Positions 36,511 through 45,219 are shown, numbered from the stretch's first letter. The stretch is 64,000 nucleotides of DNA from Streptomyces noursei ATCC 11455 (GCF_001704275.1 NZ_CP011533.1:1302001-1366000), one strand, 5' to 3'. The notes: generated by a model from the letters alone, not told the origin. Program-made: numbers and translations.

Positions 36511-36549
36511 CCGCGGGGCGGGGGCGGCCGGCCCGCCCCCGCCCCGCGG
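36511..36549 (+). terminator. 15-bp stem-loop between bioA and bioD
   Basis: CCGCGGGGCGGGGGC (36511-36525) pairs without mismatch with GCCCCCGCCCCGCGG (36535-36549), starting five bases after the bioA stop. It may reduce read-through into bioD or stabilise the bioBA message. It lies inside what is otherwise one operon. Confidence 0.6.
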
Positions 36550-36593
36550 CGCCCTCCTCACCACCATCAGCGAAGAGTTCGGAGGCACACCAC

Positions 36594-37328
36594 ATGTCGG
36601 TGCTGTTCGTGACCGGTACGGGTACCGAGATCGGCAAGACCGTGACCACCGCCGCGGTCGCCGCGGCGACCCTCCGCCGGGGCCGCTCGGTCGCGGTCCT
36701 CAAGGCCGCCCAGACCGGCCTCGCGGTGGACGAGCCGGGGGACGCGGCCGAGGCGGGGCGGCTGGCCGGCGCGGTCACCGTCTGCGAACTCGCCCGGTTC
36801 CCCGAGCCGTTGGCGCCCGCCACCGCGGCCCTGCGGGCCGGTCTGCCGCCGGTGCGCCCGCAGGAGATCGCCGAGGCCGCCGCGAAACTGGCCGCCTCGC
36901 ACGACCTGGTCCTGGTCGAGGGCGCCGGCGGTCTGCTGGTCCGCTTCGACGACGAGGGGAACACCCTCGCCGACGCCGCGCGGATGGCCGGCGCCCCGGT
37001 CCTGGTGGTCGTCCAGGCCGGGCTCGGCACCCTCAACGCCACGGCACTGACCGCGCTGGCACTGCGCTCGCACGGCCTGGACTGCACCGGCTTGGTCGTC
37101 GGCAGCTGGCCGGCCGAGCCGGACCTCGCGGCCCGCTGCAACCTCGGCGACCTGCCCCAGGCCGCGGACGCCCCGCTCCTCGGCCTGATCCCGGAGGGCT
37201 CCGGCGCGCTGCCGCCGGACGCCTTCCAGGCCGCCGCCCCCGGCTGGCTGGCACCGGAGTTGGGGGGCTCGGGCGCCTTCGGCCCCGCCGACCTCGCCGC
37301 GCTCGCGCCGGCCGCCCTCGCGTCGTAG
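36594..37328 (+). CDS. bioD: Dethiobiotin synthetase BioD
   Basis: A 244-residue ATP-dependent carboxylase that closes the ureido ring of dethiobiotin. The P-loop GTGTEIGKT is at residues 6-14, the substrate-lysine KAAQTG follows, then VEGAGGLLVRFDDEG, and VVGSWPAEPDL for base recognition. GGAGG lies eight bases before ATG 36594. It completes the pathway with bioB and bioA and is the last gene on this strand before a gap. Confidence 0.94.
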   Translation: MSVLFVTGTGTEIGKTVTTAAVAAATLRRGRSVAVLKAAQTGLAVDEPGDAAEAGRLAGAVTVCELARFPEPLAPATAALRAGLPPVRPQEIAEAAAKLAASHDLVLVEGAGGLLVRFDDEGNTLADAARMAGAPVLVVVQAGLGTLNATALTALALRSHGLDCTGLVVGSWPAEPDLAARCNLGDLPQAADAPLLGLIPEGSGALPPDAFQAAAPGWLAPELGGSGAFGPADLAALAPAALAS

Positions 37329-37432
37329 GCCGCTCGCCCCTGCCCATGCCGCGTCGACCGGCACCCGGAAAGGCCCCCGCTTCCCGCGCCGTGCGCGCCG
37401 GGACCGGGGGCCTTCGGATCGGACGGCCCGGG

Positions 37433-37804
37433 TCAGACCGTCCAGGTGCGCAGTTCGTCGGCGATGGCGCGGACGTCCGCGGTGCCGTCCTTGACCATGC
37501 GGGCCAGGTCGCGGACCTGTTCGGGGGAGGTGGCGACCTTCAGGCCGCTGGCGACCAGGAAGCCGTAGGCGACGGCGGTCGCGAACATCGCGTTGGAGCG
37601 CTCCAACGCCGGGACGTGGAGCAGCAGTTGGAGGAGGGCGGCGGCGCGGTCCTGGGGGTCGGGGTAGACAGGGACGCCGAATATCTCCGCCTCGTGGCGG
37701 CCGACCGCGGCCATCAGGGCGCCCCAGTCGGTGACCTGCGGGTCTCCGGGCGTGTGCTGTTCGGCGATCAGGAGGAGCCAGGCGAGATCGATGCGCAGTG
37801 TCAC
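37433..37804 (-). CDS. Fic/Doc-family toxin with degenerate Fic motif
   Basis: A 123-residue Doc-like protein, second gene of a toxin-antitoxin pair. Fold-typical features are the N-terminal helix IDLAWLLLIAEQH, AVGRHEAEIFGVPVYPDP, the AAALLQLLLHVPALE helix and AMFATAVAYGFLVASGL. In active Fic/Doc proteins the loop reads H-x-F/L-x-D/E-G-N-x-R. Here it is HVPALERSNAMF (residues 63-74), keeping the Asn but lacking the Asp/Glu-Gly and Arg and probably the aligned His. AMP- or phospho-transfer is therefore doubtful. GTG 37804 overlaps the antitoxin stop by four bases (GTGA). Confidence 0.75.
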   Translation of the reverse strand: MTLRIDLAWLLLIAEQHTPGDPQVTDWGALMAAVGRHEAEIFGVPVYPDPQDRAAALLQLLLHVPALERSNAMFATAVAYGFLVASGLKVATSPEQVRDLARMVKDGTADVRAIADELRTWTV

Positions 37805-38088
37805 GTTGTGCCCGGCAGTCCTTCCCGGTGGTGGGCGTCCCGGTGCTCGGGGGCGGGGCGGGGGCGGTCCGGGCCCGGATCGAGGCCGAACTCCTCGGCG
37901 AAGACCCGCTCGTACTGCTTCATGAAGTCCGCGGCGGCCTCGACGAAGGTCTGGCCGACCTCGCCGGCGTCCTTGAGGACCAACTCCTCGATATAGCGGT
38001 TCACGCTGACTCCCCGCTGCAGGGCGCGCTCCCGCGCCGCTTCGGCGGTGGCCTCGTCCACCCGGACGTTCAACTGCGTTTTCGCCAC
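37801..38088 (-). CDS. Ribbon-helix-helix-type antitoxin for the Fic/Doc-like gene
   Basis: A 95-residue protein. Residues 1-45 (MAKTQLNVRVDEATAEAARE, GVSVNRYIEELVLKDAG) have the strand-helix-helix pattern of RHH/CopG or HicB-like antitoxins and should bind the operator. Residues 46-75 form a helix that could wrap the toxin (VEAAADFMKQYERVFAEEFG). The C terminus is Pro/His/Asp-rich. Its stop overlaps the toxin's GTG. It is first in the operon, and the 196-base gap upstream is shared with the divergent APC permease gene. Confidence 0.8.
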   Translation of the reverse strand: MAKTQLNVRVDEATAEAARERALQRGVSVNRYIEELVLKDAGEVGQTFVEAAADFMKQYERVFAEEFGLDPGPDRPRPAPEHRDAHHREGLPGTT

Positions 38089-38284
38089 ACCTCCACGCTA
38101 GCGCGCAGGCGCTAGCACCGGCAAGGGTCGGCGCCGTGGGCGCGCGCCGGGCCACGGGCCATCGGGGCGACCGGTGTGCCCCGCCCGCCGTGCCACCGCC
38201 GGGCGGCCCGGACGGATGCCGCACGATGTGAACCGGCGGGCGTGCGCACCGTCCGGCCGTCCCGCCCCTCAAAGGAGCGCCGCC

Positions 38285-39766
38285 GTGTCCGTCCCCGCAC
38301 CCGTCCCGCACCTGCGGCGCAGTCTGCGCCGGTTCGACATCATGGCGATGGGGGTCGCCGCGGTGGTCTCGTTCGACGTGATCGGGCAGATCGCGGCGGG
38401 CGGCGGGCAGGCCATCACCTGGATCGCGGTGCTCGCGGTGTCGTTCCTGCTGCCGTACGCCCTGCTGTTCGCGGAGACCGGCGCCGCCTTCCCGCAGGAG
38501 GGCGGCCCCTATGTGTGGGTGGACGTGGCGTTCGGACGGCTGCCGGCGGCGCTGACGACGATGTTCTACTGGGTCACCAACCCGGTCTGGCTGGGCGGTT
38601 CGCTGGCGTTCCTCGCCGCCCGGGCGTGGAACGGCTTCGTCTTCCCGCTGGGTTCCGGGACCACCGCCGACTACGTCTTCAAGCTGGTCTTCATCTGGGC
38701 GGCCATCCTCACCGCGGTGGTCTCGCTGCGCCGCGGCAAGTGGATCACCACGGCGGGGGCCGCGGCGAAGGTCCTGGCCCTGGCCTTCTTCACCGCCACG
38801 GCGGTGGCCTACGGCATCCGGCACGGCTTCCGCGGCCTGACGGAGGCGCACTTCACGCCGACCGCCGCCGGATTCCTGGCGCTGGTCCCGGTGCTGCTCT
38901 TCGCCTACGTCGGGTTCGAGGCACCCAACGCGGCGGGCGACGAGATGCTCGATGCACAGCACGACGTGCCGGTGGCGATCGGGGTGTCCGGCGCCATCGC
39001 CGCCGCCTGCTACCTGCTGCCGGTGGCGGCGATCCTGTCCGCCGCACCACCCGGCCAGGTCACCGGGGTCGGCGGTTTCATGGACGCCGCGGAGCTGGTC
39101 TTCGGGATCTACGGGAGCTGGCGCGGGCCGCTGTTGACGGGGGCCGCGGTGCTGTTCGCGGTGGCCCTGCTGACCCAGGGCAGCGCCTGGATGATCGTCG
39201 CCGACCGGATGCAGGCGATGGCGGCGGCCGACGGCGGCTTCTTCACCCGGGCGTTGGGCGCCTTCCATCCGCGGCTGGGCACCCCGGTCCGGATGAACCT
39301 GCTCTCCGGGGTCACCGCCACCGCCTTCATGGTCGCCGCCATGCACCTGGCGCACGGCGACGCCTCGGACGTCTTCGGTGTGGTGCTGGCCGTGGCGATC
39401 ACCACGCTGCTGCTGTCGTACCTCACGGTGATCCCGGCGCTGTTGGCGCTCCGGCTGCGGCACGGCGAGGTGCCCCGGCCCTACCGGGTCCCGTTCGGCA
39501 CCCCGGGCTTCACCGTCGCGGCGCTGGTGGTCTACGCCTGGATCCTGCTGGGCTCATGGGTGGCGCTGTTCCCCGGCACGCTGGAGGCCGCGGTCGGCAT
39601 CCCCTACGGCTTCCGGGCGGTGTGGGGCGTCTCCCGGTCCACCTTCGAGACGTTCACCCTGGGCACCGTCGGACTGCTGCTGGCGGTCGCCGGCGCGGGG
39701 TACGTGACCCAGCGCATGCGCGCACAGCCCGGCGACGATCAGCGCCAGTCCGGCCCAGCCGGATAG
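38285..39766 (+). CDS. APC-family amino acid/polyamine permease
   Basis: A 493-residue secondary transporter with about 12 membrane helices. The first helix carries the APC unwinding motif (VVSFDVIGQIAAGGGQ), and helices 2, 3 and 6 are preserved (AETGAAFPQEGGPYVWV, FAYVGFEAPNAAGDEM). Substrate cannot be told; the family exchanges or imports amino acids or polyamines. GTG 38285 has AAAGGAG seven bases upstream. The last 213 bases overlap, tail to tail, the coding frame of the exporter on the other strand. Confidence 0.9.
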   Translation: MSVPAPVPHLRRSLRRFDIMAMGVAAVVSFDVIGQIAAGGGQAITWIAVLAVSFLLPYALLFAETGAAFPQEGGPYVWVDVAFGRLPAALTTMFYWVTNPVWLGGSLAFLAARAWNGFVFPLGSGTTADYVFKLVFIWAAILTAVVSLRRGKWITTAGAAAKVLALAFFTATAVAYGIRHGFRGLTEAHFTPTAAGFLALVPVLLFAYVGFEAPNAAGDEMLDAQHDVPVAIGVSGAIAAACYLLPVAAILSAAPPGQVTGVGGFMDAAELVFGIYGSWRGPLLTGAAVLFAVALLTQGSAWMIVADRMQAMAAADGGFFTRALGAFHPRLGTPVRMNLLSGVTATAFMVAAMHLAHGDASDVFGVVLAVAITTLLLSYLTVIPALLALRLRHGEVPRPYRVPFGTPGFTVAALVVYAWILLGSWVALFPGTLEAAVGIPYGFRAVWGVSRSTFETFTLGTVGLLLAVAGAGYVTQRMRAQPGDDQRQSGPAG

Positions 39767-40621
39767 CGCGAGCGGCGCGACCCCGGTCAGCAGGGCCTCC
39801 CCGAGCAGGGTGAACGGCACCTCGGCCGCCTGGGTCGCCTCGACCGCGCCGAGCGCGGCGGGCCGGTGCCGCACCCGGTCGGTGGCGCGGAAGAAGAGGG
39901 GGGTGGCCACCACGCCGGAGAGCAGCGCGACCACCAGCGACCGGGTCAACTGGCCGCCGGACGGCGGGTCTTGGGTGACCGCCGCGGTGCCGGCCAGCGC
40001 CAGCCAGAGCGGTAGCGACCCCAGCGTCATGGCGAGCGTCCGCTGCACCCCGTCCAGGCCGTCGAGCCCGAGCAGCCGGCGGTTGCCGAGCGGGTAGGCG
40101 ACGGCGGCGACGAGGACGGGCGACACCACCCGCAGCGCGTCCCCGGCGCCGGTGCCGCCGGCGTGCTGGAGCTGGGCGAGGACGACCCCCACCACGATGA
40201 GCGCCGAGACGCCCAGGGTGCGCAGCGGGACCCGACCGCCGCCGAGCGCCCCGAGGGCGATACCGGCGACGATCACCAGTTGCCAGGTGGCGGCGACCAG
40301 CCATCCGGCGCCGTGTTCCCCGGCCCAGGTCAGCGGCGCGTAGAAGAGCCCGAAGCCGACCGTGGACCAGCCCAGCCAGACCCCCGGCCGGGCCCGCAGG
40401 CTGCGCAGCACGGCGGGGAGCCCGCCGCGCGCCGCCACCAGCGCGAGCAGCGGGACGGTCATGAACAGGTAGCGCAGGCTGGCGCTCCACATCCAGGAGC
40501 CGCCGGCCACGCTCATCATCCGGTTGAGCACGAAGGTGGTGGCGAAGCAGGCGGCGGCGAGGACGCCGAGGCCCATGGGGAGGACGACGCCGCTCCGTGC
40601 GCCGCGCGCGGATATCGGCAC
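39554..40621 (-). CDS. EmrE-type drug/metabolite exporter (multidrug resistance efflux family)
   Basis: A 355-residue protein with ten predicted helices of the DMT superfamily (GVLAAACFATTFVLNRMMSV, YLFMTVPLLALVAARGG, TWQLVIVAGIALGAL, VEATQAAEVPFTLLGEALL, WAGLALIVAGLCAHAL). It starts at GTG 40621 behind AAGGGGGAA. Normal family members end near residue 310. Here a charged, Gly/Gln-rich tail of about 45 residues is read antisense to the APC permease gene, probably because the original stop was lost. It is divergent from the GntR gene at 40779, a likely regulator. Confidence 0.82.
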   Translation of the reverse strand: MPISARGARSGVVLPMGLGVLAAACFATTFVLNRMMSVAGGSWMWSASLRYLFMTVPLLALVAARGGLPAVLRSLRARPGVWLGWSTVGFGLFYAPLTWAGEHGAGWLVAATWQLVIVAGIALGALGGGRVPLRTLGVSALIVVGVVLAQLQHAGGTGAGDALRVVSPVLVAAVAYPLGNRRLLGLDGLDGVQRTLAMTLGSLPLWLALAGTAAVTQDPPSGGQLTRSLVVALLSGVVATPLFFRATDRVRHRPAALGAVEATQAAEVPFTLLGEALLTGVAPLALSGWAGLALIVAGLCAHALGHVPRAGDRQQQSDGAQGERLEGGPGDAPHRPEAVGDADRGLQRAGEQRHP

Positions 40622-40778
40622 GGTTCCCCCTTCCGTAACGGCGTTACAGCACGCCCTGCGGCCGATATGACCTGCGCTTCTCCCTCGTCGACGGGATCGG
40701 CGGAGGAATTGACATCTGAAATGTTAGTGGGCCTCGATCCGGTCCCGGAGGCCGGGGCCGGCCGCTTAGGATCGGGGG

Positions 40779-41468
40779 GTGACCGCACTGGGACCGGTGC
40801 CGAGAAGGCTGCTGCGCGACGAGGCGTACGACGCCCTGCTGGAGGCCATCGTCGCCGGCGAGCTGCCGCCCGGGCAGAAACTCCACGACGGCGAGCTCGC
40901 CGAGCGCCTGGGCCTCTCCCGCGCCCCCGTACGCCAGGCGCTGGCCCGCCTCACCGCCGAACGGCTGGTGGTGTCCAAACCGCAGAGCTACACCCGGGTG
41001 GCCCCGGTCGTGGCCCAGGAGATCCGGGACGCCCTCGCCGTCGTCCAGGCCATGCACGCACTCGCGGTGCGCACGGCGGTCCCCCGCCTGACCGGGGAGG
41101 ACCTGGCGCGGATGCGGGCGGCCAACGCCGCGTTCGTCCGCGCCCTGGACGAGGAGGACCCCGGCGCCGCCCTCGCCGCCGACGACGCCCTGCACGCCGT
41201 GCCCATCGAGGTGTGCGGCAACGAGGCGCTGGCCGAGACCGTGCGCCGGTACACCCCGCTGCTGCGCCGGCTGGAGCGCCGCCGCTTCTCCAGCGCCGCG
41301 GCGCGCGCCTCCGCCGCCCGCCACGACGCGCTGATCGACGCCTGCGCGGCGGGCGACACCGGGACCGCGGTGGCGCTGTCGGGCGAGATCTGGGGCGGGC
41401 TCGATGCGGAGGCCGTCGCGGAGGAGGAGGCGGCGCGGACCCATCGGCCGTCGTCGAGGACTCCGTAG
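40779..41468 (+). CDS. GntR-family (FadR/FCD type) transcriptional regulator
   Basis: A 229-residue regulator. The winged helix occupies residues about 10-70 (LLRDEAYDALLEAIVAGELP, GELAERLGLSRAPVRQALARL, and a wing with VSKPQSYTRVAP). The C-terminal all-helical FCD domain (residues 80-215) binds a metal-carboxylate ligand, with conserved D and H seen in ADDALHAVPIEV and ARHDALIDACAAGD. It starts at GTG 40779. It is divergent from the DMT exporter (157-base gap). Confidence 0.88.
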   Translation: MTALGPVPRRLLRDEAYDALLEAIVAGELPPGQKLHDGELAERLGLSRAPVRQALARLTAERLVVSKPQSYTRVAPVVAQEIRDALAVVQAMHALAVRTAVPRLTGEDLARMRAANAAFVRALDEEDPGAALAADDALHAVPIEVCGNEALAETVRRYTPLLRRLERRRFSSAAARASAARHDALIDACAAGDTGTAVALSGEIWGGLDAEAVAEEEAARTHRPSSRTP

Positions 41469-41670
41469 CACGGCGGAGCGTGCGCCGTCACGGGGTGCCG
41501 CCGGGCCGGCCCTCGTCACGGTCGGGTGGCGGCCACCCCGTTCGAGCGAGCCGAATCGTTCTTCCTGCCGCCGTTCGAGCGAGCCGCGGAATGCGTCCGC
41601 ATCGGCCGGGGGAACGGTCGGGCTACCGACACGGGGCCGGCCGGCCCCGTCCTTGTGCGCGGAGGAAGAC

Positions 41671-42087
41671 ATGCCCATCGAAGACACTCCGGAGTCCCGG
41701 CTGCCGGCCGCCGTCACCGTCGAACTCGGCGCGTTCCAGGTCGAGACGGTCCGCTCGGTGTCCGGCCCGGCGTTCGGCACCGCACCGCCCTGCGAGGGCC
41801 CACTGGACGGCGCGGGCCGGCCGGGCGAGGTCACCATCGTGCGCGGCCCGGACAAGAGCGCCGCCTTCACCGACTGGCTCACCAGATGCCTGGTGGAGCG
41901 GGCCGCCGACCGGTCCCGGCAGGCGGTCACGGTGGTCCACTACGCCGCCGACCGCACCCCGCTGCGCCGCTACCGCCTCGCCGGCGCCGTCCCGACCGCG
42001 TGGCAGACCCCCGACGACGGGGCCGGCTCCGGCCCGGCCGAGGAGTCGGTGACCCTGGCGTACGAGGAGCTGACCGTCTCGGGCTGA
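41671..42087 (+). CDS. Phage tail-tube-like (T4 gp19/Pvc-type) protein, orphan
   Basis: A 138-residue protein resembling gp19-type tail tube proteins of contractile injection systems: VTVELGAFQVETVRSVSGPA, a VTIVRGPDKSAAFTDWL segment, VVHYAADRTPLRRYRLAGAV and EESVTLAYEELTVS. These form stacked hexamer rings in phage tails and extracellular injection systems. GGAGGAAG precedes ATG 41671. No sheath, baseplate, spike or AAA gene is in the window, so this copy is outside any such cluster. The family call rests on the characteristic strand pattern. Confidence 0.72.
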   Translation: MPIEDTPESRLPAAVTVELGAFQVETVRSVSGPAFGTAPPCEGPLDGAGRPGEVTIVRGPDKSAAFTDWLTRCLVERAADRSRQAVTVVHYAADRTPLRRYRLAGAVPTAWQTPDDGAGSGPAEESVTLAYEELTVSG

Positions 42088-42231
42088 CCGGCCGCCGGCG
42101 GGCCCGCCGCGAGTCCCGGTACCGCCCGCCACGGGCCGGGGCTCCCGCGCACGCGGCACCGGACCGATCGTGGTTGCATGTCCCGTGGCACGTAGACGAT
42201 TCGACGGTGATCACGTCTCAAGGGGGCCCAC

Positions 42232-43122
42232 ATGCCACGTCCGTTCCGCTTCGGCGTCAACATGCTCACCCTCGACACCGGGCCGGCCTGGCGCGAGAAG
42301 TGCCGCCGGGCCGAGGAGTTGGGCTATGACGTGCTGCTCGTCCCGGACCATCTGGGGTGGCCGTCGCCGTTCCCCGCGCTGGTGGCCGCGGCCGAGGCGA
42401 CCGAGCGCCCGCGGGTGGGCACCTTCGTCCTGAACGCCGGATTCTGGAACCCGGCCCTGCTGGCCCGCGAGGTCGCCACCACCGACGCGCTCACCGGCGG
42501 GCGGCTGGAGCTGGGCCTGGGCACCGGGTACGTCAAGGCCGAACACGACGCGGCCGGACTGCCCTTCGGGACGCCCGGCCAGCGGGTGGACCACCTGGAG
42601 CGCACGGTCACCGAGGTGGACCGGCTGCTCGGCGGCCCCGAGCACCTGCCCCGGGCCGCCCAGCGGCCCCGTCCGCCGCTGCTGATCGGCGGCAACGGCC
42701 CGCGGATGCTGCGACTCGCGGCGCGGCACGCGGAGATCGCGGCGTTCACCGGCGCACGGCAGGCACCGGGCAGGCCGGAGGGCACGCTGGAGCTGCTGCC
42801 GGCCGAGAAGGTGGCCGCCTCGGTGGCCGCGTACCAGGAGTACGCCGCGGACCGCGCCGAGCCCGCCGAGCTGAACATCCTCGTCCAGCGGGTGCTGGTC
42901 ACCGACGATCGGCGGGCCGCCGCCCGGGAGTTCGCCGCGCACGCGGTCGGGGTGGACGAGGAACAGGCACTGGCGGTGCCGACGCTGTTGATCGGGACGC
43001 CGGCGCAGATGGCCGACCAGCTGCGGGAGCACCGGGAGCGGTACGGCTTCTCGTACATCACCGTCCTGGACCCGTTCCTGGAGGCGTTCGCGCCGGTCGT
43101 CGAGGAGCTCAAGGGCAGCTGA
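42232..43122 (+). CDS. LLM-class F420-dependent oxidoreductase
   Basis: A 296-residue TIM-barrel flavin/F420 oxidoreductase. Typical of the family are FRFGVNMLTLDTGPAWREKC, DVLLVPDHLGWPSPFPALVA, the RVGTFVLNAGFWNPALLARE strand, LTGGRLELGLGTGYVKAEHD and LLIGGNGPRMLRLAARHAEI. F420 rather than FMN use is inferred from subfamily style (actinobacterial TIGR03621-like). The substrate is unknown. It is a single gene, followed by a GNAT gene on the same strand 72 bases later. Confidence 0.88.
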   Translation: MPRPFRFGVNMLTLDTGPAWREKCRRAEELGYDVLLVPDHLGWPSPFPALVAAAEATERPRVGTFVLNAGFWNPALLAREVATTDALTGGRLELGLGTGYVKAEHDAAGLPFGTPGQRVDHLERTVTEVDRLLGGPEHLPRAAQRPRPPLLIGGNGPRMLRLAARHAEIAAFTGARQAPGRPEGTLELLPAEKVAASVAAYQEYAADRAEPAELNILVQRVLVTDDRRAAAREFAAHAVGVDEEQALAVPTLLIGTPAQMADQLREHRERYGFSYITVLDPFLEAFAPVVEELKGS

Positions 43123-43194
43123 CCGGAGGGCCGGCGCCGGTCCGCGGCGCGGAATCCGATCGACAGGACGGCGGGCCGGTGATGGGATCCCGCC

Positions 43195-43620
43195 ATGACC
43201 GATCTCCACATCAGGGCCGGCGGGCCGGCCGATCTCGACGCCGTCCTGGCCTTCTGGAAGGTGGCCGCCGAGGGCACCAGCATCAGCGACGACGGCGACG
43301 GCGTGGCGCGCCTGGTGGCGCGCGACCCGGAGGCGCTGCTGCTCGCCGAGCGGGGCGGCGAGCTGGTGGGCACGGTGATCGCCGGCTTCGACGGCTGGCG
43401 GTGCCATCTGTACCGGCTGGCGGTCCACCCGGACCACCGCCGGCGCGGGATCGGCGGCGCACTTCTGGCGGCGGCCGAGGAGCGGTTCGTCGCGCTCGGC
43501 GGGCGGCGCGGCGACGCGATGGTGCTGGACCGCAACGACCTGGCGCACCACGCCTGGCGGGCGGCCGGGTACGCGCCGGAGCCGCAGTGGAGCCGCTGGG
43601 TCAAGCCGCTGGACGCCTGA
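43195..43620 (+). CDS. GNAT-family N-acetyltransferase
   Basis: A 141-residue single-domain acetyltransferase. The acetyl-CoA loop is RLAVHPDHRRRGIGGALLAAAEERF (Q/R-x-x-G-x-G/A at RRRGIGGA). Strand beta 4 precedes it as ELVGTVIAGFDGWRCHLYRL, and the C-terminal MVLDRNDLAHHAWRAAGYAP is typical. The substrate is unknown. It ends at a good terminator. Confidence 0.88.
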   Translation: MTDLHIRAGGPADLDAVLAFWKVAAEGTSISDDGDGVARLVARDPEALLLAERGGELVGTVIAGFDGWRCHLYRLAVHPDHRRRGIGGALLAAAEERFVALGGRRGDAMVLDRNDLAHHAWRAAGYAPEPQWSRWVKPLDA

Positions 43621-43641
43621 CCGCCCCCGACCGCCGCTTCC

Positions 43642-43676
43642 GAGGAGCCCGCCCCGCCACCGGGGACGGGCTCCTC
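43642..43676 (+). terminator. Terminator hairpin after the GNAT gene
   Basis: GAGGAGCCCG (43642-43651) pairs with CGGGCTCCTC (43667-43676), followed by a pyrimidine-rich tract (TCTCCTTCCCCCC). The 43677-43881 leader of the next operon shows no gene. Confidence 0.75.
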
Positions 43677-43881
43677 TCCTTCCCCCCTCTGGTTCCTCCC
43701 CACCTCCGCCGCTTTACCGATCCTTTACCATGGGTTTCCGGGAGAACGGACTCCCGCGAAACCCTCCGCTACGAAAGGTGTGTGAGCGTCCGGCCATGGC
43801 CGAACCTCCTAGTCGTCATGCGTCCTCCCGACGGGGCGCGAACCTCCCGAACGTGTCCGACCATGGGACGGAGGTGACCCG

Positions 43882-45219
43882 ATGACCGACCTGCTCCTGC
43901 TGGCCGTGGCACTCCTGCTGACCCTGGCGTGCGGCGTCTTCGTCGCCGCGGAGTTCTCGCTGACGACGGTCGAGCGCGGCGATCTGGAGCGCGCCGCCGC
44001 CCGCGGCGAGCGCGGCGCCGACAGCGCCCTGAAGGCGGTGCGCGGACTGACCTTCCAGCTGTCCGGCGCCCAGCTCGGCATCACCGTGACGGGCCTGATC
44101 ATCGGCATGCTCTCCAAGCCGGCGATCGCGACCGTGCTGGACGGGCCGCTGACCGCCATCGGGCTGCCGGGCTCAGCCGCCGACTCGATCGCGCTGGTCC
44201 TCGGGACCGCGCTGTCCACCGTCGTCCTGATGGTCGTCGGCGAACTGGTTCCCAAGAACTGGGCGATCTCCAGCCCGCTGGCCGTCGCCAAACGGGTGGC
44301 CACCGCCCAGCGCGGCTTCAGCGCCGCCTTCAAACCGCTGATCACGCATCTGAACAACACCGCCAACCGGACCGTGCGCCGGCTGGGCCTGGAGCCGGCC
44401 GAGGAGCTGGCGTCCGCCCGCGGCCCGCAGGAGCTGGTGGCGCTGGCCCGGCACTCCGCCAAGGAGGGCGCGCTGGAGGCGGACACCGCCGAGCTGTTCG
44501 TCCGGACGCTCAACCTCGCCGATCTGACGGCGGAGAACGTGATGACGCCGCGGGTGCAGGTGGTGGCGCTGGAGGTGCAGTCCACGGCCGAGGACGTGGC
44601 CAACGCGACCCGGGCCACCGGGCTGTCCCGCTTCCCGGTCTACCGCGGCAGCCTCGACAGCGTGGTGGGTGTGGCGCACATCAAGGACGTACTGGCCGTG
44701 CCGGCCCATCTGCGGCCCCGTCGCCCGGTCTCCGAGCTGCTGCGCGAGCCGCTGCTGGTGCCCGAGACGCTGACCGTGGACCGGCTGCTGGACCGACTGT
44801 CCGGCCGGCGGACGATGGCCGTGGTCATCGACGAGTACGGCGGCACGGCCGGGGTCGCCACCCTGGAGGACATCGTCGAGGAAGTGGTCGGGGAGGTCCG
44901 CGACGAGCACGATCCGCTGGAGCTCCCGGACCTGGCGCCGGCCGGTACCGACGCCGACGGACGGGCGGTCTACCACGCGGACGGCGCCGCCCGCTCCGAC
45001 CAACTGGCGCGGATCGGGCTGCGTCTGCCGGAGGGCCCGTACGAGACCCTGGCCGGGCTGATCGCCACCGAGTTGGGGCGGATCCCCGAGCGCGGCGACA
45101 CCGTGGCGGTGGCCGGCTGGACGATGGACGTGCTGGACGCCGCCGGCCACCGCGCGGCGCGGGTGCTGCTGCACGCCCCGCCGGCCGGTGTCCCGGACGG
45201 CGAGGAGGCCGGCCGATGA
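43882..45219 (+). CDS. CNNM/CorC-HlyC family membrane transporter, full length
   Basis: A 445-residue membrane protein. The N-terminal DUF21/CNNM domain has four helices (VALLLTLACGVFVAAEFSLT, LSGAQLGITVTGLIIGML, VVLMVVGELVPKNWAI). A CBS pair follows (VMTPRVQVVAL, SRFPVYRGSLDSVVGVAHIK, VVIDEYGGTAGVATLEDIVE), and then the C-terminal CorC_HlyC domain (AGLIATELGRIPERGDTVAV). Such proteins are implicated in Mg2+/Co2+ efflux or tolerance. It overlaps the next, shorter paralogue by four bases (ATGA). Confidence 0.9.
   Translation: MTDLLLLAVALLLTLACGVFVAAEFSLTTVERGDLERAAARGERGADSALKAVRGLTFQLSGAQLGITVTGLIIGMLSKPAIATVLDGPLTAIGLPGSAADSIALVLGTALSTVVLMVVGELVPKNWAISSPLAVAKRVATAQRGFSAAFKPLITHLNNTANRTVRRLGLEPAEELASARGPQELVALARHSAKEGALEADTAELFVRTLNLADLTAENVMTPRVQVVALEVQSTAEDVANATRATGLSRFPVYRGSLDSVVGVAHIKDVLAVPAHLRPRRPVSELLREPLLVPETLTVDRLLDRLSGRRTMAVVIDEYGGTAGVATLEDIVEEVVGEVRDEHDPLELPDLAPAGTDADGRAVYHADGAARSDQLARIGLRLPEGPYETLAGLIATELGRIPERGDTVAVAGWTMDVLDAAGHRAARVLLHAPPAGVPDGEEAGR

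Noticed and set aside
41671..42087. A prophage signal from the tail-tube-like gene
   Set aside because: No integrase, capsid, terminase or other tail gene surrounds it, and flanking genes are ordinary metabolic and regulatory genes.
43690..43881. A magnesium riboswitch in the leader of the CNNM/HlyC pair
   Set aside because: The leader is long enough, but I see no M-box core. A covariance-model search would decide.
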